Origin: Ulva prolifera
Lineage: Eukaryota > Chlorophyta > Ulvophyceae > Ulvales > Ulvaceae
Reading direction: 5' to 3'
Assembly: GCA_023078555.1 (NCBI GenBank)
Contig: CM041198.1
Coordinates: forward strand, 6,328,924-6,392,923
Length of the DNA: 64,000 nt
Shown here: in pieces, positions 21,085 to 33,347 of the stretch
Numbering within the stretch: position 1 is the first letter of the stretch
Layout of the letters: each line of letters begins with the position of its first letter
The notes under the pieces: generated by a model
Databases searched by the model: none
The model's input: only the letters and a program-made list of their open reading frames with translations
Told to the model about the DNA's origin: nothing
Program-made: the position numbers and the translations under genes

Positions 21085-21531
21085 CGTGCGCTTTGGGGAA
21101 TCGAAAAGGCCGTACGTGACCACCTCGCTCAGCACAGGACAGGCCCTGGCTGTGGCCGCTGCCAGTGGGCGCATCTCCAAAGGCGCGTTTGTCCAGTGGG
21201 CGCTGCGGGTGTTGTCGGTGTCATTGCAGCGCGGCAATGCGGATATGTATCGGAAGTCTGGGCTTGTCATCTCTCGGGAGCAAGGGTTGCGATATGATGC
21301 GGGCCTGGAGGACGCGATCCTGCCGGACTGAGTTGTGAGTGCGGTTGTAGTGTTCGTGTGTGTGTGAGTGTATGTTGCAGTTGATTCGGATGAGATTCGG
21401 TTTCAGTGTTTGTTTTCTCCCGTTCACTCTTTTGTAAGTCCTCGCTCAGCACAGGACAGGCCCTGTGAGTTGCGTACGGTCGTCTGAGGGGGGTTTCCAG
21501 GTGGTTTACTCCTTCGGCAGATGTGGTCCCG
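21085..21531 (+). mobile_element. SINE copy split by a LINE-A insertion
   Basis: The SINE body (TGCGTGCGCTTTGGGGAATC … CACCTCGCTCAGC) ends at 21148 and resumes at 21466 with TGAGTTGCGTACGGTCGTC, in the same order as the fuller copy at 13158-13418. The tRNA-like head is missing. The gap is filled by LINE-A. Confidence 0.8.
21149..21439 (+). mobile_element. LINE-A 3' end inserted in SINE, 26-bp target duplication
   Basis: This is a 5'-truncated LINE-A with the last ~60 codons of the ORF (…YDAGLEDAILPD, stop at 21331), the GT-rich 3' UTR and the CTCTTTTGTAA end. The 26 bases at 21123-21148 (starting CCTCGCTCAGC) are repeated exactly at 21440-21465. Confidence 0.9.
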
Positions 21532-21769
21532 AGCAGGTCACATGTCCGCTAGCAAGTACGTAAAGTTATTTCAATCAGTTTTGATGTTGCTGTGATAATG
21601 CATCATGGATCACGTCGATGTCATCAGCGTTTGATTCACGGTGGCGAGGGCGATGTGTATGCGCCGCAAGCAGCAGCAACTCCAAGTCCGAACTCCAAGT
21701 CCGAGAGTCTGCGTCCGCAACTTGAACTTCGCACGCTCGCATACGTGTGGCTTTTGGAAATCAATATGT

Positions 21770-22312
21770 TACAAGGACAAAGGCAGCAAGGCCGGCAGCA
21801 CTGCGAAAGAAGCAAGCAGACGAAGCAAACACCCAGACACCCACGCACGCAACACCCACCACGCCCAGAAAATCCAACACGCGCGCAGCAAACGACACAG
21901 ACCCGCAGACCGCCAAGCACACACCCACACACCCACACATGCACGCACAGACCCCACGGCACAACACCGTGACAACCCCCAACACCGCAACGCCCGCAGC
22001 TGCACGAAAGGGCCGCGCCCAACACACCGGTGCCCGAGGCTGCCCATCCCGGCCGCCCGATTGCCGGGGGCCGCCCCAGCCCAAAACCCCAGCCCACCCC
22101 CAGAGCCACGCCAGCCCGGCACACCGCCAAGCAGCCCCGCCGGCCCATGCCGGACCGTACGCAGGACGTTGCAGCGCCCAAGCCTCCGCCGCAGTCCCTG
22201 CACATGCCAACGAAGGCATCCTGCACGCCTAGGACCCGTCCCAGCTGGAGTCAGAGGCCATCGGTGGGTCGCATCAAGCGGGCGGGGCCCCCGAGGGGCA
22301 TCCCACCACTCA
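21770..22312 (-). mobile_element. LINE-B 3' region, minus strand
   Basis: It starts GTTACAAGGACAAAGGCAGC and extends through the complement of the GT-rich 3' UTR into GC-rich sequence. An imperfect 12-base repeat (GAAATCAATATG at 21758-21769, GCAATCAATGTG at 22313-22324) may be the target duplication. Long frames here are not coding. Confidence 0.65.
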
Positions 22313-22324
22313 GGCAATCAATGT

Positions 22325-23564
22325 GTATCATGTCTGCACAATGATGCTTCGTTCAGGCAGTACCTTTGTAGCTGTGATGCTGCTTATGACTGGGATAATT
22401 ACCTCTCGCAATGAATTTATCTGCTGCACATGATGTTGTACACGTGGCATATGTAGCAGCTGTTATTTGATCGTACTTTTAAGGAGCAGAAAGGACATGT
22501 TGCTGGGCCAGCTCCGACTTGACCCCTGTAGCGACAGTGGACGTTTATTTGATTGGACTTGTAGCGAACAGACATTACCCTAAAATGCGTGTGGCGACTC
22601 AGAGGACGTAGCTGCTTTGACACTGATGGGTACCATCTGTCAAGAAATAACTAATGGGGCCATTGTAATGCATTCGAATGGCCCCAGTCAATTGAAGTCA
22701 ATTGAGTTTAAACTCTGTGAATCATCGATATATATCAGGGCCACCCGCAGACTGCCTGGCGGAATGCACAGCAGTCAAGCCCCATAGACTCTAAAGCAGC
22801 TGCTAGACGGTGCTGTTTGCATCCAAAGGACAGGATTGTTGCGCAGCTGTGGCCCGTGCGGCGGGGTTGTCAGAGCGGTCTATGGGTGCGGTGCTGCACC
22901 CGGGTGGCAGCCAAGCCTACTGAGAGCGCAATCAGCCCCAACTACACAGATCGCCTGATTTATCTCTGACCTTTTTACAGACAGCGCTAGCAGATCACCC
23001 ACTGCCTTATGTCTCCACAAACTCTCGCCGGTACGAGACTCCATACCAGCCTGGTGGCCTTTCAGACACTCTACAGGCGCCATGTCCACGACGGCGTTCG
23101 AAAACTAATCCAGCACCATATAATATATATTGCTATCATGGATCCGAGATCTGAACAGCGGACCCGCCGCAGGCTGCGCGACGATGGTTGTTCTCAGGGC
23201 AACCCGCCATGGCGGCCCGCACAGTGCACCATATGACCTGCGCGAGCATCGTGAGACTCACAAAAACGCCCTCTACTCAACTATGCCATCCACGCCTGAT
23301 CTCGTGCACTACAGATGCCTGCCGTTCCGCTCGTTGCTCTCCCATGCATACGTGCACATGCACATCGTGCGTGCTGGTGCGCCGCTTGTGCAAGGTTAGC
23401 CCACCTTGGATGCTACGTACAGTGTCGTTTACAGCGAATGGCCCCTTTAGCGATTTTCTGACAGCCATGTATTGTACACGCAGAATTCCATTTGTACTGT
23501 TCTCTGCGCGGCGCTGGCCCAGCGGGTGGTGGCACAGATCGTGGCCAGCGCTTGTGCAAAAGTC
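22325..23564. other. Stretch without a supported gene
   Basis: No exon, known repeat or transposon end was recognised. Confidence 0.45.
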
Positions 23565-23577
23565 AAGCTCGATATTC

Positions 23578-24447
23578 GGGGGGGCCTGCAGGCGCCTTCC
23601 TCTCCGCTCTGCCGGGCGGCGTTCTCACCATGGGCGACGACATGTTTGTCCTGGCGGTATGGCACCGCCTGCGATTCCGCGTCCCGACGGACGTCCCCCC
23701 CCCTCCGTGCAAATGCAGTGCAGGTGTTGCCGCCGAACCAGACCACGCCATGGTCTGCAAGAAGGTGGCAAAGGAGACCCAGATGCGCCATGATAACCTG
23801 GCTCGTGCCTTGCGCCTAGTCGCCTCTTACGCCGGACTGCAGTCTGCCCTGAAGCCGCTCTACCGTGCCCTCGCGAGGGGCGCGGGTGTTGAGCTGAACC
23901 GCCGCGGGGACGTCGTCGTGGTCATGCCGCGCCTGGAGATGGCGGCCGTGGACGTCGTGGTCACGCATGCGCCGGCGGCCTCATACGTGGCCGCTGCGGC
24001 ACGGGAGACGGGTGCGACGGCGGAGCGGGCGGAGGCCAGGAAGCGGGACCGCTTCCGGCGGGACGTGCCTGACCATGCCGCGTTCCGGTTTGTTCCGTTT
24101 GCGGTCGAATCGTGTGGCTTCATGGGCAAGGCTGCCGTGAGGTTCGTCGGTCAGTTGGGGGATGTGGCCGCTGCCAGTGGGCGCATCTCCAAAGGCGCGT
24201 TTGTCCAGTGGGCGCTGCGGGTGTTGTCGGTGTCATTGCAGCGCGGCAATGCGGATATGTATCGGAATTCTGGGCTTGTCGTCTCTCGGGAGCAAGGGTT
24301 GCGATATGATGCGGGCCTGGAGGAAGCGATCCTGCCGGACTGAGTTGTGAGTGCGGTTGTAGTGTTCGTGTGTGTGTGAGTGTATGTTGCAGTTGATTCG
24401 GATGAGATTCGGCTTCAGTGTTTGCTTTCTCCCGTTCACTCTTTTGT
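23578..24447 (+). mobile_element. LINE-A non-LTR retrotransposon, 5' truncated
   Basis: An 870-bp insertion flanked by the 13-base direct repeat AAGCTCGATATTC at 23565-23577 and 24448-24460 (the final AA of the TGTAA end is shared with the repeat). It carries the C-terminal ORF and the full 3' UTR, and has no poly(A). Confidence 0.9.
23579..24343 (+). pseudogene. LINE-A ORF2 C-terminal part (Cys/His finger plus restriction-like endonuclease)
   Basis: The frame is open across the truncated element and holds only the region behind the reverse transcriptase. Order: a GAFLSALP… segment; a Cys/His cluster (CKCSAG … DHAMVCKK … RHDN); then a segment with AAVDVVVTHAPAASY and EARKRDRF, which fits the PD-(D/E)XK-like endonuclease of R2/CRE-type non-LTR elements; then FVPFAVESCGFMG and LSVSLQRGNA, ending AILPD. 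The class is judged from motif order. No RT is present, so the copy cannot move on its own. No internal stop interrupts it. Confidence 0.75.
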
Positions 24448-24460
24448 AAGCTCGATATTC

Positions 24461-25116
24461 AGCACGTGCACGTGAGCAGATGACGGCACATGCGTTCGGC
24501 ACCACCAGCTGCACGCTGTATCCGACCTGTTGCGCCTGCTGAGTCGGCAGTGCCGCAGCGCCGCGAATCTAGATATCATGACAAGATGAACATCACATCC
24601 CACTACGAAGGGCTCTACCACGATCTGCCACCTGCAGATATCGTATGCGAGAGGAAGAAAACACTACACAAAGCAGAATGGGTACAGGCAAACACCACAC
24701 AAGAGCTTCTTCATCAGCTCCCACACACCATGCCAAGCTCTACCTTAAGGTAGAGAAGGTACACACGCAGACGCACACCCGCCCTCGCCCGGCAGGAAAA
24801 TTGCGCGCGACATAACAGTAGGCCAGGCCACAGTCAGACTGCACCAGCCGGTACCGGTTGCCCGCAAGAGACCTTCACAACTTGCTCCGCTCAAACGACG
24901 AGAGCACAGGCGCCAGAAATGCCAGTGGTCTTGAAGCAGCCCACAAAACCTGTTGGTTTTGGGGGAAGGGGGCGGCTGCAGATCTAGATGGGCTACAGAA
25001 GATTTGCGTCCTTGTTGCATGCAGCTTGTCGGAAGAAATGCATGTGCAGAGGTATACAAGTGGACATGCATGCTGCGGCCATGCAGGCGTCGCGTCGCTG
25101 CCGCGTCAGCACAGCA
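24461..25116. other. Stretch without a gene, downstream of the Cys-rich gene
   Basis: Nothing recognisable. It lies 3' of the minus-strand gene ending at 25117, and I did not see a TGTAA signal close to its stop. Confidence 0.4.
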
Positions 25117-28100
25117 TCACAGCAGCCACTCCCAGCCACGGCCTTTGCAGTCTTCACCTCGGCATCGGAATTTGGGAGCAGGTCTGGGCCGCCTTGGGGC
25201 CTTGGGAGAGGTGCCAGGAGTGCGTGGTGGCAGCTCTACCGGAGGGAAATTGGTTTCCGGGAATGGCGGAAATGCGAATGGTGGCTTCCCTGGAGACTTG
25301 GGGTTGCCTGGAGCGGGAGCCATTGGCTCTGGAGGCGGCGCCGGCATCGGGTCTGGAGGAGGGGCCGGCATCGGATCAGGAGAAGGCGCTTGCATGGGCT
25401 CGGGAAGAGGGGCCGGCATCGGGTCCGGAGGAGGGGCCGGCATGGGCTCGGGAGGAGGGGCCGGCATCGGCTCCGGAGGCGGCGCCGGCATCGGTTCCGG
25501 AGGGGGTGCGGGCATCGGCGCCGGAGGGTCCGTGGGCGGGGGCAGGGGGGTGCCACGGACGCCGCAGATGCCGTCAATGCAGTCCCGCGCGAACTCACAC
25601 TGCGGCCCCCGCATCATGAGAATCGCCGGGGTACAGCACGGCTGCCCCTCCAGCCCACAGCCGAGCGAGCTGCATGTGTCGGTCTCGGTATCACACTCCC
25701 GGCCTCTCGCACACTCTCCGCCATCGCAGCACTGCAGGCCGTCGAACCCGCACCGCCCCGAGCAGACGCCTTCAGGGGTGCACAACGAGGCGCCGGCGAC
25801 GCAGACATCGCCCTCGCAGCAGATCTCGCCGCGGGGGCCACAGGAGACGCAGAGGTTGTCGATGCACCGCGCCCGGGCGTTGCACTCGTCAAAGCCGTCC
25901 GCTTCGGTGCAGCAGCGCTGGCCGGGCTGGCCACAGGGGTCCCCTGCACAGCGGCAGCACCGGCGTGCAAATGCATGCCCGTCATGCATTACTCATGATG
26001 CGACTGTGCAGATGCTGTATGCATCAGGACAGTTCTGGCTGTGAGTGACAGGTCATCGGCTCCGGTACTTCACTTATGCACCTCTGCCATGCATGCGCTG
26101 TGGCCGGCAGATAAGACTTGAGAAGCATGATTTGAGGTCAGGTCCGCTGACAAACACACGTACTGCAGGCATTTGCTGGTGCGACAGGCCCAGATTGAAT
26201 CTAGCAGTGCAGAAAGAGGCGATGCGCATGGTCACATGGCCACATCCATTGTCGGGTTGAGGACCCTGTACGCCACCTTGCAATTGGGCACCAAAGCCAC
26301 AGTACGATCGCAGAGATTCAGATGTGCTCTACTCAGACACAGCACACCGCTAAGGTTGAGGAAGTGGACGTGCGCAGAGGGGCGGAGGCGCACTGTCTTC
26401 TGGAAGACAGAGGTTGGACGTCGGGCCGCAGACGTAGTCTCCGGCGCAGTAGTCGTCCAGGCAGCATGGCTCGCTGTCACCGCCGCAGGGCTCGCAGATG
26501 CTGTCGATGCAGAGGAAGCGCGCCCCGCACGAGCGGCCGCGGCAGCACGGCTCCCGGTTAAAGCCACAGCCTGCACACAGCAGACAGTTCCTCAGCTTCA
26601 GCAAGTCCCGGATCACTCTTACACAGGCCTGGAGACACTGCTAGGGATCGCCGAGAAACTGCGGTTGCAAACCGACCATTGCAACCGGCCAGCGCGCCAG
26701 CGGCGGCTGAAAAGACTGCTAACCGACCATTGCAACCGGCCAGCACGCCAGCGGCGGCTGAAAAGACTGCTTAAAAAACGCACAGGGCTCTGCCCTAAAG
26801 AAGCTATGGCTGTACACGCATCTGAACAAAGCCCGCTGTCAGCCGTGGACAAGCAGCCAGGGCGTGCCACGCCGCCGTGGAGAAACTACTACCAAGTGAC
26901 TCCTGCATATGCATGTGGATCCCGGCCGGGGCGGCTCTGGAGACGCACCGTCCTCTGACCGAGGCGGAGGCGGTGGGGGCGGAGGGACATCCGCCCCCCC
27001 CACGCACACGCTATCACCGCCACACTCTCCGCCACCCCTGCACGGACCGGTCGGCTCCACCTCAGCGCAGCACGCGAGGCCGTCAAACCCGCAGCGGTCG
27101 CACGTCCCGTCAACGCACACCACGCCGAGGTTGCAGGAGCGGCCGGGCCGGTCCTCCTCCGCGCAGCACGCCTGCCCCTCCTCCCCACAGTTGGCCGGCA
27201 GGCATCGGTTCGTCTCGTCGTTGCACAGGAAGCCCGGCGTGCTGAAGGCGAAGCACTCGCCGCCGTCGCAGCACGGCTGCTCGGCGCCGCCGCACCCCGA
27301 GCACACGCCGTCGAAGCAGATGTCGGAGTAGTCGCAGCCGAAGTCGCAGCACGGCAGGCCCCGGCGGCCGCAGGTGAGTTCGCAGAAGCCGCCGGGGGTG
27401 CAGGTGGCGCGGGTGTTGCAGCGGTTGTCGGGGCAGCAGCGCTGCCCGGGGCGGCCGCACTCGGCGCAGAGGCCGCCCGAGGAGCAGGTGCTGTAGTCGC
27501 CGAGGCAGTCGAAGTCCTCCGCGTCCGCCTCTCCGCAGCAGCGCAGACCAGGGCCCCCGCACGGCAGGCCTGCAGCGTTTAATTTTATACCTGGTAGTAG
27601 TATACTGCGTTTCAGTGCCATGTATGGCACCTCCTCCGCCAGCACGCAGAGCATTCCACAGTTCCACACCACGAATGTGCTGTGACATTTCAAATGCAAA
27701 TTGTAGCGCTGGCAGCTGATACCTTGGCCTGAGGCAAACTCCTCAAGGAGTGCGGGCTGCGCACAGGCGCAGCGTGAGGGCATGCATGGCAGTGCTAGAG
27801 CACGTGCTAGACGCCTGTCCTTTGAAAAAGGAGACAGCGCAAGCAGGCGCAGGGAACATTGAGATGCTCTGCATGCGGACTCGAGCTCGAGCTTGTTCCG
27901 CATCATGGCTACAGCTACAGCGAGTCCATATGGGTACTGTTGGTCAGTGAGCTGTGCTTGGCAGGCCTTCTACAGCAAACATGAAGGCACAATACGCGGT
28001 CCCGTACTTCCTAGCTGCCACACTCACCGCCCCAGATCTGCCCCTGACACCACAAATCTGAGCGCTGCAGCTGAGACCTGCATGGGCTGGAGACACTCGA

Positions 28101-28417
28101 TTCTGCGACTTAACTCGCAGAATTCGCCCTGCACCAGAATCAGTACTACTATTCTATGCTATGCATGCATGCACCCGGAACCAGCCGCTACTTGAACTGA
28201 GCGCCATTGCAAGGTTGCCGTGCTTACACCACGCACCAGGAATCGGCTCCAGGGTCGCAGGAGTTGCGGGCTCTTGAGCACTAGCTGGGCCACTCGCGAT
28301 CAAGGCACTCCACAGAACGAGCAACAGGGCCGCAATCGGGCGCTGGAGTGCGCTGACGCTCACTCCTCCGTCTCGTAGCCGTCCGCCCGGTATGCGGACA
28401 TGCGAGTGCCCCCTCAT
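25117..28417 (-). CDS. Secreted protein with twelve CG-x4-CC modules and Pro-rich tail
   Basis: Four exons are proposed: 28417-28237, 27569-26949, 26570-26394 and 25943-25117. Joined they give 1806 nt, 601 residues. All three introns are phase 1, with donors GTGCGT, GTGCGT and GTGCGC and acceptors ending GCAG.

Residues 27-48 are a hydrophobic signal peptide (LLLVLWSALIASGPASA). Twelve modules follow, each starting CG-x4-CC (for example CGRRGLPCC) with three more Cys: six in exon 2, two in exon 3, four in exon 4. Exon 2 ends in a PPPPPPPP run. Residues from about 463 are Pro-rich with repeated PMPAPPPE.

The likely place is the wall or extracellular matrix. The module resembles small disulfide-knot folds, but no named family is claimed. 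Codons favour G/C at third positions. The start is the first Met before the signal peptide. Exon joins are inferred from signals and phase. Confidence 0.72.
25325..25530 (-). repeat. Coding minisatellite for the PMPAPPPE repeat
   Basis: Units of about 24 bp (plus strand GGAGGAGGGGCCGGCATC and variants) repeat in the last exon of the Cys-rich gene and keep its frame. Length variation here would change the tail length without a frameshift. Confidence 0.8.
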
Positions 28418-28495
28418 TTCTATCGGCGCCCAGTTGTCGCGGACTCTTCCTAGGCTTGCGGAGAGCGGCTCCGGCGATCAGGCAAAACGGATGGA

Positions 28496-28521
28496 GGGGG
28501 GGGGGGGGGGGGGGGGGGGGG
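28496..28521 (+). repeat. Poly-G tract, 26 bases
   Basis: Uninterrupted G run about 80 bp upstream of the proposed start of the minus-strand Cys-rich gene, so on that gene's strand it is a C run in the promoter or 5' UTR. Confidence 0.95.
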
Positions 28522-31500
28522 TACCGACGTAGCTCCTCGCCTCCGGCTTCTGGATTGTCTGCATGCTCAGGACCAGGTCAGTCAGACTCACTTCAAGTCA
28601 TGGCATGTTTCTGCAGCTGCGAGCCGGCATGTGCGTCCTCAAAGGATGCGTCTTGACCGCAGTTGATTGCAATGGCAACAAATGCACAGCTGCAGCACCC
28701 GTTGCAAGTGTCCAGCAACTGACATGGCCGGCCAGTTATGCTATCACTGTGAATGTACGGCATCGCCATGCATGTATTATACATGCACCTGGCATCACGT
28801 ACGTGGCGTGCGTGCAGCGCTGGCAGCACCGGCAGCGACGGCAGCATGCGCACACTTGCCGTCTAGATCTCTATGGATGAGTAGACTGCGGAGCGTAACG
28901 ATTGCCAGAGTCGTTGATGGGGTTTCCACATCGCTGGGCAGTGGATTTGTCGGCCATCCACCGCGGAAGCACCGCTGGCCACTACTGGATCAGTCGGTGC
29001 ATGAAACAATGGGTAAGGTTGAAGGGTGACATCTCGTTAATCGGCGACGGTCAATCGAGGCGGGCGCCAGCCACGACGCGATTCAACGCATATGTAGAAT
29101 TGCGTAATCGCTGCATCTTCGTGCAGCCAATCTGGCCGGCGCGGACGGAATCCACCACGAGCCAACCAAATCAAACATGCCGAAATGGGCAGTAGCGCCT
29201 TTGGATTTTTCATGCGCGCGCTGACCAGCTACGACGGCGTTACGCGACCATTATAGCCGATACATGATTCCAGGCCAATCGAGTGCAAGATTCGGAAAGC
29301 TTGGGGTCGAAACTGTTGTGCAAGGCGATGCAGGCGCGGCGGAGCCACGCCAAGCATGCGCAGAGGCCTGGGCGACAGCCCAAGCACAGTGGAATCGCAA
29401 GTTGCAATTGATTGCAATGGCGGTGTAATCAGGTGCTGTCGCGATGGCTGCACCATGCGCAGCATCAATACCACGTCGCTTGAACTTGGTTCAATGACTC
29501 GAGATTGATGTGAGCATTTGCTTAGGCGAACGCGAAAAACGACGGCGGCATGTCTTTTGCTTGTGTACGTGGGTCGACGGCGAAGATGGTGCTGTCGCGC
29601 ATGACTGGCGGTCAACTTTCCGTGGCTTAGGCACCTTACCCATTGTAACGAACCCCGACAGGGATCATCGCCGCGACGACGTGTTTACGCATGCACAGTG
29701 CACCCCTCTGAATGTCGCGGCATCTCGTCGTTTGGCAGACAGGTGAATTATATTTGCTACATGTTAGCTACACAGACTTTGCCCCAACGTCCTCCTACCC
29801 CGCAGCCGGCTTGTCAACTGAAATCATTGCAGTCGTGCAAAAGTACGACAGAACAGTATGATCTTAACGACTTGGCTGCCGCGCCGCGGTTCGTGCTGAA
29901 CGTTCATGAGCTCTTACAAGCCGGCTCAAACGGCGCTGCAGTGCGCGACGTTGGCGGGGCGAGTCCCACCTCAGCGCTCTGTGCTGGCAGAGATGCACTC
30001 ACAGTCCCGACACTGCCAAGCTGCTTTCCAACTACTCGATCGAATATGCTGGGAAGGTGCGGCCTGCACCTTGAGGAGCCGATGTCGATGCTCGCAGCCG
30101 AGCGCCAGTCACTTCAGCATACGGCTGGCACGCAGACGCTGGTGCGTGGTTCCCCAACACGAAAGCCACTCCTACAAGAGCTCAATGTGAGTGTACTGCC
30201 TATCAATTTGGCAGCGTGCGAGGCAGACAGTGACGTGCCTACCGCAGCGTTTGCAGCCGTGGTTGCGACCGGTCAATTACACTTTTGTACATAGATGTGC
30301 TGCTACCAGATGCTCAACTTATATGTGTTGAGTTATTGTACATATAATCAGATGAGGAAAGGAGGTTGCGGCCCGGGAGCATACTCCATCGACTCTGCAC
30401 AGCTGCAGCACCCCAGTCCCAGCGTGCCTTGCGATCGACGGGCCAGCGCTCCACTTTGAGGTCACTTATCTCACAAGCTTCATCTTGCATGTCGCATGTA
30501 CCGACAGCTGGCGGCGAGGGCTCCCCCGCAGCGGCTGTCGCCATGCGAGCGTGCATCACGTTGCGTCGATACATGAGTCACACCCGCTGATTGGTGTTCA
30601 AAAGATCATACATGATGCTCTCTGGGCACCGAACTTCGCAGTGTCAACGGCGCTGGGCACCCGAAGTACTGTGTTGCTGTATGCGTTGGCGAGCCTGGCG
30701 ACCTCAGATGCTCGCAATTCCTTCGCGACGGGCAACTTCGCGCTTGCTGACCTGTCTGCCATGCATGTTCACGCCGCCATTTCATGACCTCGAGCGCGCC
30801 GACATTGAGCCCACTTTCGGAAAAAGATGCTCCGGTCAGCTTCGTCGCGAGCAAATGTAGAACCTTGAGCAAGTCCAGGTGCATCAGCCACGGTTGCAAT
30901 TTCCAAGCTCCGTAGCTGTACACCTCTTGCGGCCAGTCGACCTGTAGCCATCCACCTCTGGTTTTCTGCCAAACTCGTTGTGTTCACATCCAGGTTTGGC
31001 ATGACTCAGCAGAGTGAGGCCGAGCGAGCCCGCCATGCCAGCCCCCAATTCCAGCAGCTTGCTGGCTTGCCTGGCACTTGTATGAGTAGCACATGTAAAT
31101 TATGTGGCAGGTGGGATCCATGTGTGGTGCTGTCCACCTCCAAATATGCCCAAAAACTGAGTTTTTCAATTCTCAGTGCAAGGATGTTTGCGGCAGGCCA
31201 CTGTGACACCCCAGAGTGCATTACCACTGATGTTGTGTTGTGAAAATTCGCAGCCTCAAGGCCAAATAACCAACATGCAGCTCGACCAAAATCCGCCCGA
31301 TCAGCACTTCACATATACCTCAAGTGATCTCCTGTTCGAATCTGAGCCTCAATCCTTGCACACCAGCTCCAACAGCTATTCTGCGTGTGCTATCGAGCCC
31401 GGACATGCGTGTGCTTCACCATTTTTCGGTGCTGAAAGTTGCTGTGCACTCAGTCTCACAAATCGAATTCATTCACCAGCAGCTTTTTTGCGTGCTTCGC

Positions 31501-32130
31501 GAATCTGCAATCCAGTTGTCAACACTGATCTCGTGGAGTGCATGGCGTGGCGGTGTGGTGAGTGGTGTCCCGTGACGCACGCCCCATGCGAGATTCCAAC
31601 ACCCCGAGTTTGGCTGAAAACCGGTGCCACGGCTTGGGTGCCCATGGGATCCAACGCATCGCCTGCGGCGCGGGCGAACATTCCATGCGGGTGTTGTGTT
31701 CCACATTCACCTGGGCGGAGGCGGCTCAGGCTGGTGGGTGATCATGAGTTGCACACCCGCTCCGGATTTAAAAAGAATAAATATTTGACTATACGTGCCC
31801 GACGAGGGGGGTGGTACGCGGCTGGGGTGGCGCGTGCTGATCATATGAGGGTCACAGTAGTGACTGCCTGACTTGCATCATGGGCCCATGTGGGCCGCCA
31901 CCTACGTAATCCCGGACGAGCGCACAGTGCATCCGCAATGCGCATGAACTTACATGCTGTGCTGATCGCATCCGCAGAGCCTCTCCGGGCAATCAGGTCC
32001 ACGACCCGAGGCTGTACATCCCTAAAACGTTGCTGTTGACTGCGGAGGAGTTCTGGGATGCGGCCCCTCCCAGCCTCGCGGCCCGGCGGGGCCTTCCCGT
32101 GTGGGGCCGAGTCGGGCACAGCTTTGGTGC
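28522..32130. other. 3.6-kb stretch without a supported gene
   Basis: Frames such as 29698-30294 and 31176-31871 (plus) have mixed codon use and no recognised domain. A minus-strand stretch about 32127-31860 (RIPELLRSQQQRFRDVQPRV and following) looks somewhat protein-like and could be an N-terminal LINE fragment, but I could not support it. Confidence 0.35.
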
Positions 32131-32300
32131 TACAAGGCCAAAGCGAGTGAGGCAGGTAACACCGCGGGCAACAACCCGGGGAACCGCCCACCCACGCATC
32201 CAGCAACACGCAGCACAGACCAACACACGCATGCAACCGCACACGGCAGCACCCGGCCTGGCCGCAGCCATGCACCCACAGGCCCCCCTACCCCACACCC
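32131..32300 (-). mobile_element. LINE-B tail, minus strand
   Basis: TACAAGGCCAAAGCGAGTGA, then GGCAGGTAACACCGCGGGCAAC, is a diverged reverse LINE-B end followed by the A/C-rich complement of the 3' UTR. The far border is approximate. Confidence 0.55.
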
Positions 32301-32984
32301 GTGATTGCGGCCACAAGCATACCCGCTCGTGGCTTAGGCGTCTCGTGGTTGTGCTGGTGGGTGGGTATGCAGGTGGAGTGGCAAGTGCGTGGAGGTCAGT
32401 GTGTCAGGTCTGGGTGTCTTTGTGTGCCACTGTGGGCGAGCTGGGCGCTGCGTGGGCGGGGCGCCACGCAAATGGTGTGCTTGGTATGGATGAGGTAGGC
32501 GCTCGCTTGTTCTGCGGGCAAAGCTGGCTGCGGCTTAAGCCGTGGTGCTGCGTTGATGTCCATGTTGTGATCACATCTCAAGATGCACAGCTGCTCCCCG
32601 GGGCGGGGGCTCGGCAGGTGCACGCCGCTGCCCCGCTGATGGCGCGTCACGCGGGCAGGGCAGTTTTGACGGGGCTGGCGGTCCCGTCCGATGACCTTGC
32701 GCCGCTCACGGGCCACCCGGCCTGAGCGCCGCAGCCCGCCCGCCCAGGCTGACTGGCGGTTTCGCTGCGTGCGCTCGCGGCCTCGCCCGCTTTGTGGTGG
32801 TTGCGGCTCTGGCGTGCCGTGCTTCGCCGCTGCAGCGGCATGTCTGCCTCATGTGTCTGCGTGTGGCCCGCCGCTGCGGCGCGACCGGGGGGATTGGGGC
32901 GGGCCTGGCTGGGCGTTGGGGGTTGCGGGTGTGCGTTTGCGGGTGCGCTGGGTGGTGTGCAGGGGCCGGGCGAGGTGGGTTGTG

Positions 32985-32986
<2 letters not shown>

Positions 32987-33017
<31 letters not shown>
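32987..33017 (+). repeat. Poly-G tract, 31 bases
   Basis: Lies in the LINE-B 3' UTR, followed after CTCCT by a second G run. Confidence 0.95.
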
Positions 33018-33229
33018 CTCCTGGGGGGGGGGGTTGTTGTCGGGGTCTCGCTGTTTCTCTGTTCCGAGCCTTGGCTGCGTGTGCTGTCGGGGCTCTTGCG
33101 CCTGGCTGGTTCGCGGGGTTTGGGTGGGGGTGGCCGTGTGGGTGTGCTTGTGGGTATGGGGTGGGCGGCTTGTGTGTGTTTGGGGATGTTTGTGGTTGTG
33201 TGGCTGTGTACACGTACATGTGGCTGTGT

Positions 33230-33347
33230 TACAAAGGAAAAAGCCGGAGGGGCCGGTAGCACCGCCAGGACCAAAAGGGAGAGCATGAACAACGCAATGC
33301 GCACGCAGCACGAGAGCAACAGCCAACGCCAAGGCAGAACAAGCACA
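33230..33347 (-). mobile_element. LINE-B tail nested in LINE-B, opposite strand
   Basis: A 118-bp 3' end of the TTTTTCCTTTGTAA subtype is flanked by exact 23-bp direct repeats at 33207-33229 and 33348-33370 (starting TGTACACGTACATG), a clear target duplication. Confidence 0.9.

Noticed and set aside
26173-27331. Plus-strand frames over the Cys-rich exons
   Set aside because: They are antisense shadows. The Cys modules, signal peptide and splice phases support only the minus strand.
31841-32275. A minus-strand frame with RIPELLRSQQQRFRDVQPRV
   Set aside because: It looks partly protein-like and could be an N-terminal LINE piece, but no motif supports it.
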